NCBI GenBank assembly: GCA_023247135.1
Contig: JAHFHB010000049.1
Location: forward strand, 3,800-9,850
Direction: 5' to 3'
Origin: Candidatus Omnitrophota bacterium
GTDB lineage: Bacteria > Omnitrophota > Omnitrophia > Omnitrophales > Aquincolibacteriaceae
DNA: 6,051 bases
The position numbers and the translations under genes were made by a program. Position 1 is the first letter of the stretch; each line of letters begins with the position of its first letter. The notes under the pieces are model-generated. The model worked only from the letters and a program-made list of their open reading frames with translations. It ran no database searches and had not been told where the DNA came from. This document shows positions 5,640 to 6,051 of the stretch, one piece after another.

Positions 5640-6051
5640 GGATCAGCTTTTGCGTCCGTTCGTGCTGATGCAGCGCCTGGACGACGGGGTCTAAATGGCC
5701 GTTCAAAATATCATCAAGGCTATGCAAAGTCAAACCGATTCGATGGTCGGTGACACGCCGTTCGCTAAAGTTATAAGTTCTTATTTTTCCGGAGCGGTCG
5801 CCGGAACCTACCTGGGCCTTGCGGATCTCGGCCTGTTCTTTGGCTTCCTGCTGCTGCTTCATTTCAAAGAGCCGGGCCCGCAGTACCCGCATGGCCTTGG
5901 CCTTGTTCTTGTGCTGGGAACGCTCATCCTGGCAGCTGATCACAAACCCGGTCGGAATGTGGGTGATACGCACTGCCGATTCGGTTTTATTGACATGCTG
6001 CCCGCCCGCCCCGGAAGCGCGGTAAACATCGATGCGCAAATCCTCGGGATC
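5629..6051 (-). CDS. prfA: Peptide chain release factor 1 (RF1), C-terminal 140 residues, 5' end cut by window
   Basis: This is the C-terminal part of RF1, which reads UAA and UAG stop codons and triggers peptide release in the ribosome. The frame is open to the window edge (first codons DPEDLRIDVYR), so the true start lies outside; full RF1 is about 360 residues. The catalytic motif SGAGGQHVN has its Gln codon at 5998-6000, the target of PrmC. DERSQHKNKAKAM and GSGDRSGKIRTYNF follow, then RVTDHRIGLTLHSLDDIL. GSGDRS and RVTDHR mark RF1 rather than RF2, which has different residues there. NFSERR replaces the common NFPQGR. The gene ends in TGA within the prmC start region (11-bp overlap), so the two are probably translationally coupled. 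Confidence 0.96.
   Translation of the reverse strand, partial: DPEDLRIDVYRASGAGGQHVNKTESAVRITHIPTGFVISCQDERSQHKNKAKAMRVLRARLFEMKQQQEAKEQAEIRKAQVGSGDRSGKIRTYNFSERRVTDHRIGLTLHSLDDILNGHLDPVVQALHQHERTQKLIHAA

Overview
The window holds nine protein-coding genes, all read on the minus strand with almost no space between them. In transcription order (high to low coordinate) they are: the 3' part of prfA (release factor 1), prmC (release-factor glutamine methyltransferase), murA (first committed step of peptidoglycan synthesis), rpsP (ribosomal protein S16), trmD (tRNA m1G37 methyltransferase), rplS (ribosomal protein L19), rnhB (ribonuclease HII), yraN (UPF0102 nuclease-fold protein), and the 5' part of a gene for an ADP/ATP-carrier-like (NTT family) membrane transporter. 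Two genes run off the window: prfA lacks its start (high-coordinate edge) and the transporter lacks its end (low-coordinate edge).

The layout looks like two widely conserved bacterial clusters joined together. Positions 3437-6051 hold prfA-prmC-murA, whose genes overlap by 11 and 8 bp. Positions 898-3313 hold the rpsP-trmD-rplS-rnhB-yraN block, minus the ffh, KH-domain and rimM genes that often accompany rpsP and trmD. The two parts are separated by the only sizeable gap, 123 bp (3314-3436). That gap carries a dispersed-repeat-type double palindrome built on the CGTCATTCCCGCGAAAGCGGGAATC theme. There is no gene-free stretch over 300 bases and no sign of RNA genes, CRISPR, phage or insertion sequences.

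Functionally this is a translation and growth module. PrmC methylates the GGQ glutamine of RF1, which is encoded just upstream. S16 and L19 are ribosomal proteins, TrmD protects the reading frame by modifying tRNA, RNase HII removes ribonucleotides from DNA, and MurA feeds cell-wall synthesis. The transporter is the odd one out: it is attached directly behind yraN (TAA-ATG junction) with its own ribosome binding site.

The organism is a peptidoglycan-making bacterium with strong Shine-Dalgarno sites and moderately GC-rich DNA. The gene order resembles that of deltaproteobacteria-like lineages and uncultivated phyla such as Omnitrophota, but that placement is an impression from gene order, the repeat and the transporter, not a demonstrated assignment. 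The core is ordinary. The points worth a second look are the repeat with covarying stem changes, the missing rimM, the Asp-to-Glu change at the proposed catalytic base of TrmD, the lost conserved Asp in YraN, and the nucleotide-transporter-like gene.
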